From NCBI RefSeq assembly GCF_001426085.1, contig NZ_LMRR01000001.1, positions 249,539 through 313,538 of the forward strand: 64,000 nt of DNA. Direction: 5' to 3'. Shown piece by piece: positions 25,255 to 38,407 of this stretch. Position 1 is the first letter of the stretch; each line of letters opens with the position of its first letter. The position numbers and the translations under genes were made by a program. Under the pieces are notes generated by a model. The model was given only the letters and a program-made list of their open reading frames with translations. It was not told the origin of the DNA and did no database searches. The DNA comes from Rhodococcus sp. Leaf278. GTDB taxonomy: Bacteria; Actinomycetota; Actinomycetes; Mycobacteriales; Mycobacteriaceae.

Positions 25255-27449
25255 TCGGCGGGTGCCGGGGTTCCCGGGAGTTCGGGAACCCCGGCCCCGT
25301 CCCGCCCCGTCCCAGTCGGTCGTGTCGGGGTGGGATGCAGCCACCAGTTCGCGTTTCCCATCAGCGCGACGAGGGCGGGCACGAGCATCATCCGCACGAT
25401 GGTGGCGTCGATGACGAGACCGACGATGATGCCGATACCCACCAGTCGCATCATCGACAGTTCGGACAACGAGAAGAACGCGGTGACGGTGATGAGCAGC
25501 AGCGCTGCGGCCGTCACGATGCGTCCGGTGTGAGCGGCCCCGAGGCGGACTGCCTCTCTGGTGCCGGCTCCGTTGTCGTGGGCCTCCACGATGCGTGAAA
25601 GCAGAAAGATCTCGTAGTCGGTGGACAGGCCGAACACCACCGCCATGACGAGGATGCTCATCGTGGACTGTAGAGGGCCGGCAGTGACGCCGATCGGCCC
25701 GGCACCGTAGCCGTCGTGAAAGATCCAGGTGAGCACACCGAAAGTGGCCGCCAGGCTGACCATCGCCATGGCAATTGCCTTGAGGCTGAGCACGATCGAA
25801 CGAAAGGCCAGTGTCGTCATCGTGAATGTGGCCAGCACCATGATGGCCAACATCCAGGGAATGGTGGAGTAGATCGCGTCGATGCCGTCCTCGCTCTGCG
25901 CGGTGCTGCCGCCTACGCCGAGCGTGGTCCCGGCAGGAGCGGGGATCGATCGAATCGCATCCAGTGTCGCGAGTGCAGCGGGGGTGCGATCGGCCGAGTT
26001 CATGATGGCATCGACCACGGTCAGATTGTCGGTGCTGCCACTGGGAAACGCGGCCGTGACTCCGTCCACGCGGCCGACTGCAGCGGTGACTTCGGAGACC
26101 GCGGCAGGGCTCGGCGGTTCGTCGTTGACCGATTCGACGACGACGGTGACGCTGCTGTTGGCGAGGGTGAATTCGGTGATCAGCTTCTGCGTGGCGATCC
26201 GGGCGGGTGAGTCCGCCGGCAGGCCCGTGTGGTCGAGGTCGCCCAGAGCTACTCCGGAGATGGGTGCGCTGAGGACGGCCAGCACGCCGATGATGGCAAC
26301 GGCCACGAGGACGGGCCTGCGCATCACGCGGTCTGCGACTGTGCCCCAGAACTTCTGCGCCCGTGCCTCGCCGCGGTCGATCGCACCAGTGCGCCAGCTC
26401 AGCGAATCGATGCGGGGGCCGAGGAGGGCGAGTGCGGCGGGCAACGCGGTCAGCGAGATCACGGCGGCGACGGCCACCGCTGCCATGCCGCCGATGCCCA
26501 GTGAGCGAATCATTGCCTGCGGGAAGATGAGCATGCCGATGAATCCGCAGATCAACAGCAATGCCGAGAACGCCACGGTTCGGCCGGCGGTGGACATCGT
26601 GCGGCGTACCGCATCCACCGTTCCGTGCCCGTTGCGCAGCTCCTCGCGAAACCGCGTGATCACGAACAGGCTGTAGTCGACGGCCATTCCGAGTCCGACG
26701 AGGGATGCAATGTTGGTCGCGAACACCGACACCTCGGAGACGCTGTTCACCGCTCGCAGCACGGCCAGGGAGGCCAGCACGCTCAGTCCGCCGATCACCA
26801 GCGGAGTTCCTGCGGCGACGAGTCCGCCGAACACGATCAGGAGCAGGACCAGCAGAATCGGGAAGGTGATGATCTCGGCTCGCACCAGATCTGCCCGCGC
26901 TTGCTCGTTGTACGCGTCGAAGACGGCCGAGAATCCACCGAGCTGCACGTCCGCGCCATCGATCGTCAACTTCTCACGCAGGTCCTGGTAGGACTTGACG
27001 CGCCGATCCTCGTCGCCGGTCAGAGTCAGCACCGCGAGGGCAGAATTGCCGTCCGACGATCGAAGTCCGGGAGCAAAGGCGTCGGGCACCGTCCAGTAGG
27101 TGACGGGGTCGCGGGCCAGTACACCCGCGTCGATTCCGGCCAGGCTTGCCGCCACCGCGTCCCTGATCCCGTCGACAGTCCGCCCGTCCGTCGGGGTGTA
27201 GATCACCGCGATGTCCGGAACGTCGCGACCGAAACGGGATTCGACGAGTCCGTCGATTTTTGCCGACTCGCTCCCGGGATCGCTGTAGCCACCGAGGCTG
27301 AGTTCGTCGACGACGCCCAGGCCCCAGGTTCCGGCGAGCAGGACGGTTGCCACCACGGCAGCGAGGACCCAGCGCGCACGGGCGATGACGAACTCGACGA
27401 CGGGCGAACCCCTGCTCACGCGAGGCTGCCGAGGGCTCGACACCTGCAT
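25248..27449 (-). CDS. MmpL/RND-family lipid exporter
   Basis: 733 residues, two MMPL repeats, each with an N-terminal helix, periplasmic domain and membrane bundle. Proton-relay signatures AVDYSLF and STDYEIF are intact. ATG 27449 (MQVSSPRQP) is preferred, 14 residues before the first helix region; GTG 27419 is an alternative and neither has a clear ribosome binding site. Longer in-frame sequence upstream is unrelated to the family. Convergent with the aminotransferase-reductase gene; it could export that enzyme's product, but only position suggests this. Confidence 0.87.
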   Translation of the reverse strand: MQVSSPRQPRVSRGSPVVEFVIARARWVLAAVVATVLLAGTWGLGVVDELSLGGYSDPGSESAKIDGLVESRFGRDVPDIAVIYTPTDGRTVDGIRDAVAASLAGIDAGVLARDPVTYWTVPDAFAPGLRSSDGNSALAVLTLTGDEDRRVKSYQDLREKLTIDGADVQLGGFSAVFDAYNEQARADLVRAEIITFPILLVLLLIVFGGLVAAGTPLVIGGLSVLASLAVLRAVNSVSEVSVFATNIASLVGLGMAVDYSLFVITRFREELRNGHGTVDAVRRTMSTAGRTVAFSALLLICGFIGMLIFPQAMIRSLGIGGMAAVAVAAVISLTALPAALALLGPRIDSLSWRTGAIDRGEARAQKFWGTVADRVMRRPVLVAVAIIGVLAVLSAPISGVALGDLDHTGLPADSPARIATQKLITEFTLANSSVTVVVESVNDEPPSPAAVSEVTAAVGRVDGVTAAFPSGSTDNLTVVDAIMNSADRTPAALATLDAIRSIPAPAGTTLGVGGSTAQSEDGIDAIYSTIPWMLAIMVLATFTMTTLAFRSIVLSLKAIAMAMVSLAATFGVLTWIFHDGYGAGPIGVTAGPLQSTMSILVMAVVFGLSTDYEIFLLSRIVEAHDNGAGTREAVRLGAAHTGRIVTAAALLLITVTAFFSLSELSMMRLVGIGIIVGLVIDATIVRMMLVPALVALMGNANWWLHPTPTRPTGTGRDGAGVPELPGTPAPADY
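25264..25295. terminator. Bidirectional-type hairpin inside the 3' end of the MmpL gene
   Basis: Perfect 12-bp arms GCCGGGGTTCCC / GGGAACCCCGGC with an 8-base loop, 10 bp past the stop of the plus-strand gene and inside the last codons of the minus-strand gene. No T tract follows, so it is a stable hairpin of uncertain termination strength. Confidence 0.5.
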
Positions 27450-28093
27450 GCAGCGCCGATTTTTACCACCGTGACCATGTTGTCCCCCCGCGAGACGTGA
27501 TGTGAGTGCTCCGTGAATCTGCCTGTGGCACAGAGGAAGATCTGTCACACAGCACGTCCGATGACAGAACGACGCCGCCCCCGGTTGCGACAGAAGAAAT
27601 ACAATCAGAAGCGGCGGCCGATTGCCATAGCGGCAGCGGATTCCCGCGGACCTCTTGACGAAGGAAGGCGCAGGGGTCACTCTTGTCGTGAAGGAGCACC
27701 CCCGTGGTGACCGACCGTTGCCGGTCGTCAGCCACAGTCTTCTGTCACCGTTGCTGTTCGTTCGGGCCTCGGCGAGGAAGGCCGACACGCTGCTGCCGAC
27801 TCGGCGCGCGAACGGACCTCGGGTGCTACTTTTGATGCCCCCGTTGCGCTGTGCGCACATTTGGGGTACCTTTGGACGTTGCGCTGGCTGCCTCCTGTCC
27901 ACCTCTCGATCGCTGTTACCCGAAAGCACGTTTTCGGGCCGCTGTGATGGGGATTCGGTCTGGTTGCGACCAGCCGAAATTCGCCCCACATATAGCAAAC
28001 AGATACAGCGGCGGTCGCCATGTCGTGTCAGCTGACAGGTCCTGTCAGTCGACGGAACGGCGCGACCCGCGTGAGGTGCTGGAAGGACGCATC
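27450..28093 (+). promoter_or_regulatory. rpoB upstream region
   Basis: 644 bp between the divergent MmpL gene and rpoB with no gene I can support. It holds hairpins CGACCG/CGGTCG (27712-27727) and CCCGAAA/TTTCGGG (27919-27938) and an AT-rich stretch ACATATAGCAAACAGATACAG near 27990-28010 where a -10 could lie (TTGCGA at 27964 upstream). Long leaders before rpoB are common in actinobacteria. Confidence 0.4.
28026..28048. promoter_or_regulatory. Triple TGTCAG half-site / double palindrome before rpoB
   Basis: TGTCAG (28026-28031), CTGACA (28032-28037) and TGTCAG (28043-28048) give two overlapping perfect palindromes: TGTCAGCTGACA and CTGACAGGTCCTGTCAG. It lies 46 bases before the rpoB start. 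Confidence 0.6.
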
Positions 28094-31000
28094 TTGGCAG
28101 TCTCTAGCCAGACCAAGGCAGTTGTCGGAACACCGGGAGCCCCGAGGAGGGTTTCGTTCGCGAACATTCGCGAGCCGTTGGAGGTACCCGGTCTCCTCGA
28201 TGTACAGACGGATTCGTTCGAATGGCTGGTAGGTGCGCAGAGTTGGCGCGACCGTGCCGCCGCCCGCGGAGACAGTGGTGTCTCCGGCGGACTCGAGGAC
28301 ATCCTGACCGAGCTCTCTCCGATCGAGGACTTCTCGGGCTCGATGTCGCTTTCCTTCTCCGACCCACGATTCGACGAGGTCAAGGCCTCGACCGATGAGT
28401 GCAAGGACAAGGACATGACGTACGCAGCTCCGCTGTTCGTCACCGCCGAGTTCATCAACAACAACACCGGCGAGATCAAGAGCCAGACGGTCTTCATGGG
28501 TGATTTCCCGATGATGACCGACAAGGGCACCTTCATCATCAACGGCACCGAGCGTGTCGTCGTCTCGCAGCTGGTGCGTTCTCCGGGCGTCTACTTCGAT
28601 CATTCGATCGACAAGACCACCGAGAAGGACCTGCACAGCGTCAAGGTCATCCCCGGCCGTGGTGCTTGGCTCGAGTTCGACGTCGACAAGCGCGACACCG
28701 TCGGTGTCCGCATCGACCGCAAGCGTCGCCAGCCCGTCACGGTGCTGCTGAAGGCTCTCGGCTGGTCCACCGAGCAGATCACGGAGCGCTTCGGCTTCTC
28801 CGAGATCCTCATGGCCACGCTGGAGAAGGACAACACCGCCGGTACCGACGAGGCTCTCCTCGACATCTACCGCAAGCTGCGTCCGGGCGAGCCGCCGACC
28901 AAGGAGTCGGCGCAGACCCTGCTGGAGAACCTGTTCTTCAAGGACAAGCGTTACGACCTCGCTCGCGTGGGTCGCTACAAGATCAACAAGAAGCTCGGCC
29001 TGAACTCGGGCCAGCCGATCGTGGCGTCGACCCTCACCGAGGAAGACATCGTTGCGACCATCGAGTACCTGGTGCGTCTGCACGCAGGTGAGACCTCGAT
29101 GACCGCACCCGAGGGCGTCGAGGTTCCCGTCGAGGTCGACGACATCGACCACTTCGGCAACCGCCGTCTGCGTACCGTCGGCGAGCTCATCCAGAACCAG
29201 ATCCGCGTGGGCCTGTCCCGCATGGAGCGCGTCGTGCGCGAACGTATGACGACTCAGGACGTCGAGGCGATCACGCCGCAGACCCTGATCAACATCCGTC
29301 CCGTCGTCGCTGCGATCAAGGAGTTCTTCGGAACCTCCCAGCTCTCGCAGTTCATGGACCAGAACAACCCGCTGTCGGGTCTGACGCACAAGCGTCGCCT
29401 GTCGGCACTGGGACCCGGCGGTCTCTCTCGTGAGCGCGCCGGCCTCGAGGTCCGCGACGTGCACCCCTCGCACTACGGCCGCATGTGCCCCATCGAGACC
29501 CCGGAAGGCCCGAACATCGGCCTGATCGGATCGCTGTCGGTGTACGCACGCGTCAACCCGTTCGGCTTCATCGAGACCCCGTACCGCAAGGTCGTCGACG
29601 GCAAGGTGACCGACGATGTCGATTACCTGACCGCCGACGAGGAGGATCGCCACACGCTCGCGCAGGCGAACTCTCCGGTCGACGATTCGGGTCACTTCAT
29701 CGAGGACAAGATCCTCGTCCGTCGTAAGGGTGGAGAGGTCGAGTTCGTCTCGTCCGACGACATCGACTACATGGACGTCTCGCCTCGCCAGATGGTGTCC
29801 GTCGCCACCGCGATGATTCCGTTCCTCGAGCACGACGATGCCAACCGTGCCCTGATGGGCGCGAACATGCAGCGTCAGGCTGTCCCGCTGGTTCGCAGCG
29901 AGGCTCCGATCGTCGGTACCGGTATGGAGTTGCGTGCCGCTGTCGACGCCGGTGACGTCGTCATCACCGAGAAGACCGGTGTCGTCGAAGAGGTCTCCGC
30001 CGATTACGTCACGGTCATGGCCGACGACGGATCGCGCAAGACCTACCGGATGCGTAAGTTCGCGCGTTCCAACCAGGGCACGTGCGCCAACCAGCGTCCG
30101 ATCGTGGACGAGGGACAGCGCGTGGAGTCCGGCCAGGTCCTCGCCGACGGCCCCTGCACCGAGAACGGTGAGATGGCACTCGGCAAGAACCTGTTGCTGG
30201 CGATCATGCCGTGGGAAGGCCACAACTACGAGGACGCGATCATCCTGTCGCAGCGCCTCGTGGAAGAGGACGTTCTCACCTCGATTCACATCGAGGAGCA
30301 CGAGATCGACGCTCGCGACACCAAGCTCGGTGCCGAAGAGATCACTCGCGACATCCCGAACGTCTCCGACGAGGTCCTCGCAGACCTCGACGAGCGCGGC
30401 ATCATCCGTATCGGTGCCGAGGTTCGTGACGGCGACGTGCTGGTCGGAAAGGTCACGCCGAAGGGCGAGACCGAGCTGACCCCCGAGGAGCGCCTGCTGC
30501 GCGCCATCTTCGGTGAGAAGGCTCGCGAAGTTCGCGACACCTCGCTCAAGGTTCCGCACGGCGAGAACGGAAAGGTCATCGGCATCCGCGTCTTCTCGCG
30601 CGACGACGACGACGATCTGCCTCCCGGCGTCAACGAGCTGGTCCGCGTCTACGTGGCTCAGAAGCGCAAGATCCAGGACGGCGACAAGCTCGCCGGCCGT
30701 CACGGCAACAAGGGCGTCATCGGCAAGATCCTCCCGCAGGAGGACATGCCGTTCCTGCCCGACGGCACCCCGATCGACATCATCCTCAACACCCACGGTG
30801 TTCCGCGTCGTATGAACATCGGTCAGGTCCTCGAAACCCACCTGGGTTGGATCGGCAAGACCGGTTGGAACGTGCAGATCGCCGCGGACGGCACGAAGCC
30901 CGATTGGGCCGAGCGTCTGCCCGAGGAGATGTTGGCGGCTCCGGCCGACAGCAACATCGCCACCCCGGTATTCGACGGTGCCAAGGAGAATCAGCTCGCC

Positions 31001-31582
31001 GGCCTGCTGGAGAGCACGATTCCCAACCGCGACGGCGAGCAGATGGTCGGATCCGACGGAAAGGCCACGTTGTTCGACGGCCGCTCCGGCGAACCGTTCC
31101 CGTACCCGGTGTCGGTGGGCTACATGTACATCATCAAGCTGCACCACTTGGTCGACGACAAGATCCACGCTCGTTCGACCGGGCCGTACTCGATGATCAC
31201 GCAGCAGCCCCTCGGTGGTAAGGCCCAGTTCGGTGGACAGCGCTTCGGTGAGATGGAGTGCTGGGCCATGCAGGCCTACGGCGCCGCGTACACGCTGCAG
31301 GAGCTTCTCACCATCAAGTCGGACGACGTTGTCGGCCGCGTGAAGGTGTACGAAGCGATCGTCAAGGGCGAGAACATTCCCGAGCCCGGTATCCCCGAGT
31401 CCTTCAAGGTGCTCCTCAAGGAGCTTCAGTCGCTGTGCCTCAACGTGGAGGTGCTGTCCTCGGACGGCGCTGCCATCACGATGGCCGACGGTGACGACGA
31501 AGACCTCGAGCGTGCCGCAGCGAACCTGGGAATCAACCTCTCCCGCAACGAAGCTGCAACGGTCGACGACCTCGCTCAGTAG
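28094..31582 (+). CDS. rpoB: RNA polymerase beta subunit
   Basis: 1162 residues from TTG 28094, which has GGAAGGA six bases upstream; a GTG at 28076 would add MLEGRI as in older mycobacterial annotations. All RpoB regions are present, from RISF-type start [16 protein letters not shown] to the C-terminal [18 protein letters not shown]. The rifampicin region ([19 protein letters not shown]) is wild type at the three main resistance positions: Asp422, His432 and Ser437 (E. coli 516, 526, 531), predicting susceptibility at the target. The [12 protein letters not shown] motif of the catalytic face is intact. Confidence 0.97.
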   Translation: MAVSSQTKAVVGTPGAPRRVSFANIREPLEVPGLLDVQTDSFEWLVGAQSWRDRAAARGDSGVSGGLEDILTELSPIEDFSGSMSLSFSDPRFDEVKASTDECKDKDMTYAAPLFVTAEFINNNTGEIKSQTVFMGDFPMMTDKGTFIINGTERVVVSQLVRSPGVYFDHSIDKTTEKDLHSVKVIPGRGAWLEFDVDKRDTVGVRIDRKRRQPVTVLLKALGWSTEQITERFGFSEILMATLEKDNTAGTDEALLDIYRKLRPGEPPTKESAQTLLENLFFKDKRYDLARVGRYKINKKLGLNSGQPIVASTLTEEDIVATIEYLVRLHAGETSMTAPEGVEVPVEVDDIDHFGNRRLRTVGELIQNQIRVGLSRMERVVRERMTTQDVEAITPQTLINIRPVVAAIKEFFGTSQLSQFMDQNNPLSGLTHKRRLSALGPGGLSRERAGLEVRDVHPSHYGRMCPIETPEGPNIGLIGSLSVYARVNPFGFIETPYRKVVDGKVTDDVDYLTADEEDRHTLAQANSPVDDSGHFIEDKILVRRKGGEVEFVSSDDIDYMDVSPRQMVSVATAMIPFLEHDDANRALMGANMQRQAVPLVRSEAPIVGTGMELRAAVDAGDVVITEKTGVVEEVSADYVTVMADDGSRKTYRMRKFARSNQGTCANQRPIVDEGQRVESGQVLADGPCTENGEMALGKNLLLAIMPWEGHNYEDAIILSQRLVEEDVLTSIHIEEHEIDARDTKLGAEEITRDIPNVSDEVLADLDERGIIRIGAEVRDGDVLVGKVTPKGETELTPEERLLRAIFGEKAREVRDTSLKVPHGENGKVIGIRVFSRDDDDDLPPGVNELVRVYVAQKRKIQDGDKLAGRHGNKGVIGKILPQEDMPFLPDGTPIDIILNTHGVPRRMNIGQVLETHLGWIGKTGWNVQIAADGTKPDWAERLPEEMLAAPADSNIATPVFDGAKENQLAGLLESTIPNRDGEQMVGSDGKATLFDGRSGEPFPYPVSVGYMYIIKLHHLVDDKIHARSTGPYSMITQQPLGGKAQFGGQRFGEMECWAMQAYGAAYTLQELLTIKSDDVVGRVKVYEAIVKGENIPEPGIPESFKVLLKELQSLCLNVEVLSSDGAAITMADGDDEDLERAAANLGINLSRNEAATVDDLAQ

Positions 31583-31592
31583 TTCAGTGGTC

Positions 31593-31621
31593 TGCCGGAT
31601 CCGCGTAGTGCGGATCCGGCA
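31593..31621 (+). terminator. Strong hairpin between rpoB and rpoC
   Basis: Perfect 12-bp arms TGCCGGATCCGC / GCGGATCCGGCA with a 5-base loop, 11 bases after the rpoB stop. A mixed pyrimidine stretch follows (GTTCTTCTC), not a T run, so it is more likely an attenuator, processing site or stabiliser than a full terminator. Confidence 0.6.
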
Positions 31622-31678
31622 GGCGTTCTTCTCATTTGCTCTTCCAGCACAACACCCATAACGGGGAAAGGAAGTTAC

Positions 31679-35635
<3,957 letters not shown>

Positions 35636-35658
35636 AGCGACTTCGTCGCACGTGCATA

Positions 35659-35684
35659 GAAATTCGTAGCCCGCTACGAATTTC
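35659..35684. repeat. 26-bp near-perfect palindrome after rpoC
   Basis: GAAATTCGTAGC and GCTACGAATTTC, perfect 12-bp arms around CC. It lies 23 bp after the rpoC stop and just before the terminator. It has no T tract; it could be a protein-binding site or an extra RNA hairpin. Confidence 0.7.
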
Positions 35685-35709
35685 CGTTCACGACGACAGA
35701 GCCCGCAGA

Positions 35710-35750
35710 CAAAGCCCCGCATCGACTTCGGTCGGCGCGGGGCTTTGTTG
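35710..35750 (+). terminator. Rho-independent terminator of rpoBC
   Basis: CAAAGCCCCGC / GCGGGGCTTTG, 11-bp perfect stem with a 16-base loop, followed by TTG. Confidence 0.88.
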
Positions 35751-35815
35751 TATCCGGTAGTGAGGTTGTATCCGGGCAGCGGTGAGTTTTCCGCGTGACG
35801 CGAGTCGGTACCGAC

Positions 35816-36205
35816 ATGACCAACCAGGCACCCAGCACCATCGTGAATATCGGCGTGGCCATGTTCACCGTCACCGATCAGGACGCAGCCCTCGACTTCT
35901 ACTCCCGCACGCTCGGGTTCGAGATTCGCGGCGATCTGCGGTTCGGTCCCGAAAATGAGTATCGCTGGTTGGAGGTGGCACCTCCCGGTTCGACGGCGCG
36001 GCTCGCCCTGAACCCGCCGATGGGAGGCACACCCGGTGGCGGCTCCATCGGCGTCGAGACGGCCGATGTCGCGGCCGAGCATGCGCGGCTCAGCGCTCTC
36101 GGCGGCGTCGATCTGGACGACTTCATGGAAGAGGTGGACGGCGTCCCGCCGATGTTCGCGCTACGGGATCCCGACGGCAATTCGATCTGGGTCGTTCAGG
36201 CCTGA
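35816..36205 (+). CDS. VOC/glyoxalase-family protein
   Basis: 129 residues with a single VOC fold: VNIGVAMFTVTDQDAALDFYSRTLGFEIRG at the start and FALRDPDGNSIWVVQ at the end, the usual two halves. Metal-binding residues are only partly evident, so enzyme versus binding protein cannot be told. ATG 35816 (MTNQAPS) is preferred to GTG 35795. Convergent with another VOC gene 35 bp away. Confidence 0.78.
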   Translation: MTNQAPSTIVNIGVAMFTVTDQDAALDFYSRTLGFEIRGDLRFGPENEYRWLEVAPPGSTARLALNPPMGGTPGGGSIGVETADVAAEHARLSALGGVDLDDFMEEVDGVPPMFALRDPDGNSIWVVQA

Positions 36206-36239
36206 TCCGGATGCTGCGCTGGGCTGCTTCGGAGATGGT

Positions 36240-36662
36240 TCATCCGTGGTGACAGACAGCCTCGAGGTCGATGCCGTTGAGGTCCCGCACGAAAGATCCG
36301 TAGTACGTCGCGTGGTATTCCGGCTGTAGTCCCGGTGCCCGGAGTTCGACAGCTCCTGCCGACAGTGCTGCGGTGTGGAAGGCGTCGACGGTGGCGCGGT
36401 CCGGGGCGCTGAAGGCGAGATGCGTATGCGGGCCGATGGCCGAACCCGGTGCGTCGACGATCCAGAAGAAGGGCTTCACCTCCGCCCAACCGAAGGCGAT
36501 CAACGCGAGCTGGTGTGCCTCGGGGGTGTGCGGTACCCGCATGATCTCGGTGATCCCGAGCGGCGCGAGTGCAGCGCCGTAGAACTCGGCGCTGGCGGCG
36601 AGATCGGCAACGCCGATGTTGAGGTGGTCGATTTGGGAGCCGGTGCGGTCTGGGTTCGTCAT
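36240..36662 (-). CDS. VOC/glyoxalase-family protein
   Basis: 140 residues from ATG 36662: IDHLNIGVADLAASAEFYGAALAPLG opening, HLAFSAPDRATVDAFHTAAL in the middle and YYGSFVRDLNGIDLEAVCH at the end, with a His/Glu set of the kind that binds a metal in this family. Divergent from the PhoD gene by 121 bp. Substrate unknown. Confidence 0.78.
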   Translation of the reverse strand: MTNPDRTGSQIDHLNIGVADLAASAEFYGAALAPLGITEIMRVPHTPEAHQLALIAFGWAEVKPFFWIVDAPGSAIGPHTHLAFSAPDRATVDAFHTAALSAGAVELRAPGLQPEYHATYYGSFVRDLNGIDLEAVCHHG

Positions 36663-36783
36663 GCGGGCCAGTCTCATCGATGTCGAGGACATTTTCGGTC
36701 CTGAATCGAATGGATCCGTCGTGTTCACTTTGCCGTCGAATCGATGACGGGCGCAGTTTGCCGGGGCGCGAGAGTCTCGACCA

Positions 36784-38397
36784 ATGGTGAGACGGGGTAA
36801 AGACATTCGGATCGGGCAGGACATTTCCTTGCGGGCGGGGGCCACGCGCCGACAGTTTCTGACGTGGAGTGCGTTGGTCGGGGCGATCGCCTTCACTCCT
36901 GAACTCGCGGGAACCACGGCGCACGCACAGTCCGTCGTGACCCCCGACTACCCCTTCCGCCTCGGCGTGGCTTCGGGTGATCCGTTGCCCGATTCGGTGG
37001 TGCTGTGGACCAGGCTCGCCACCGATCCTTTTGCGCCGCTGGGCGGGATGACTCCGGGCGTCGTGCCGGTGCAGTGGCAGATCGCAGCCGACGACAAGTT
37101 CGGCCGCATCGTCGCGCAGGGCATCGAGCTCGCCACCGAATTCGACGGATGGTCCATTCACGTCGACGTCCGCGGGCTGGAACCGGCACGAGAATACTTC
37201 TATCGGTTCCTCGTCGGCCCACACGCCAGCCCGGTCGGCCGTACCAAAACGGCACCGGCATCGGGTCAGCCGCTGAGCAAACTCGACTTCGCCTGGGCGT
37301 CGTGCCAGAAGTGGGAGGACGGGTTCTTCGGCGCGTACGGGGACCTGGCGGCCTCGAATCTCGACGTGGTGTTCTTTCTGGGCGACTACATCTACGAATA
37401 TGCGATCAAGGACGAGGGCGCCCGAAAGGGTGAGCCGCGAACCGAGTCGGCGGCCCGAGAAACGATGGTGCTCAGCGACTATCGCGATCGATACGCGATG
37501 TACAAGGCAGACCAGAACCTGGCTGCCGCGCATGCGTCGGCACCGTTTGTCTCGACGTTCGACGACCACGAGGTGGACAACAACTGGGCGTCACAGATCA
37601 GCCAGGACAACGACGATCCGACGCAGTTCCTGCTGCGCAGAGCCGATGCCTTCAAGGCGTGGTGGGAGAACACTCCGGTGCGCGCGAATCTGAAGCCCGC
37701 GGGCCCGGACATGAAGGTCTATCGCCGGTTCTCGTTCGGCGATCTGGTGGATTTCTCGGTACTGGACACTCGGCAGTACCGCAGCGATCAGGCGCACGGC
37801 GACGGCGAGCACGCGCAGGACGCCGAGACGGCCGATCCGTCGCGCACCATAACCGGTGCGGCACAGGAACAGTGGATTCTCGATGGTTTCGCATCACCGT
37901 CGAGGTGGAACTTCCTGGCGCACCAGACGGTCATCGCAGATCTCGCTCGGGGGCAGGGTAACGACCGCAAGGTCGGCATGGATCCGTGGAGCGGGTACGA
38001 GGCCTCGCGGCATCGAATCCTGGACGGTGCCCGGGATCGCGGTACGAAGAACGTGGCGTCGATCGTCGGCGACATTCACCGCACGATCGTCTCGGAATTG
38101 CGCCGCGATTACCAGGATCAGGTGTCGCCCATCCAGGGTGTCGAGATCGCAACCACGTCCATCGCGTCGGGCAAGGACGGTGCCGATGTCGATTCCGCCG
38201 GAGCTGCCATCGCCGACGGTTCGCCGCATGTGAAGTACGGCAACGCTCGTCGCGGCTATCTTCGCAGCACCCTTACGCCCACCGAATGGCGTTCGGAGGT
38301 AAGGGTTCTCGATCGTGTGTCCACCCCGGGCGCGTCGGTGCGAACCGCAGCAACGGTGACGGTCCCCGAAGGTCGACCCGAAATCCAGCTGAGCTAG
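36784..38397 (+). CDS. phoD: Alkaline phosphatase D, Tat-exported
   Basis: 537 residues. Tat signal with TRRQFLTW (from about residue 21) and cleavage near AHAQS, then an N-terminal beta domain and the PhoD metallophosphoesterase core: ASCQKWEDG, FLGDYIYEY, FDDHEVDNNW, and GDIHRTI, which supply the Ca/Fe ligands. It hydrolyses phosphate mono- and diesters outside the membrane, usually under phosphate limitation. ATG 36784 lies in a bulged inverted repeat (GTCTC...GAGAC, 36774-36793). Stop is 10 bp before the convergent oxidase gene. Confidence 0.9.
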   Translation: MVRRGKDIRIGQDISLRAGATRRQFLTWSALVGAIAFTPELAGTTAHAQSVVTPDYPFRLGVASGDPLPDSVVLWTRLATDPFAPLGGMTPGVVPVQWQIAADDKFGRIVAQGIELATEFDGWSIHVDVRGLEPAREYFYRFLVGPHASPVGRTKTAPASGQPLSKLDFAWASCQKWEDGFFGAYGDLAASNLDVVFFLGDYIYEYAIKDEGARKGEPRTESAARETMVLSDYRDRYAMYKADQNLAAAHASAPFVSTFDDHEVDNNWASQISQDNDDPTQFLLRRADAFKAWWENTPVRANLKPAGPDMKVYRRFSFGDLVDFSVLDTRQYRSDQAHGDGEHAQDAETADPSRTITGAAQEQWILDGFASPSRWNFLAHQTVIADLARGQGNDRKVGMDPWSGYEASRHRILDGARDRGTKNVASIVGDIHRTIVSELRRDYQDQVSPIQGVEIATTSIASGKDGADVDSAGAAIADGSPHVKYGNARRGYLRSTLTPTEWRSEVRVLDRVSTPGASVRTAATVTVPEGRPEIQLS

Positions 38398-38407
38398 CGC
38401 CCGTGTC

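Noticed and set aside
27712-27727. CGACCG/CGGTCG hairpin as a terminator of the MmpL gene
   Set aside because: It lies upstream of that gene's start, has no T tract and only 6-bp arms.
27655-28035. Possible small gene upstream of rpoB
   Set aside because: No family, biased composition or good start; the region reads as leader and promoter sequence.
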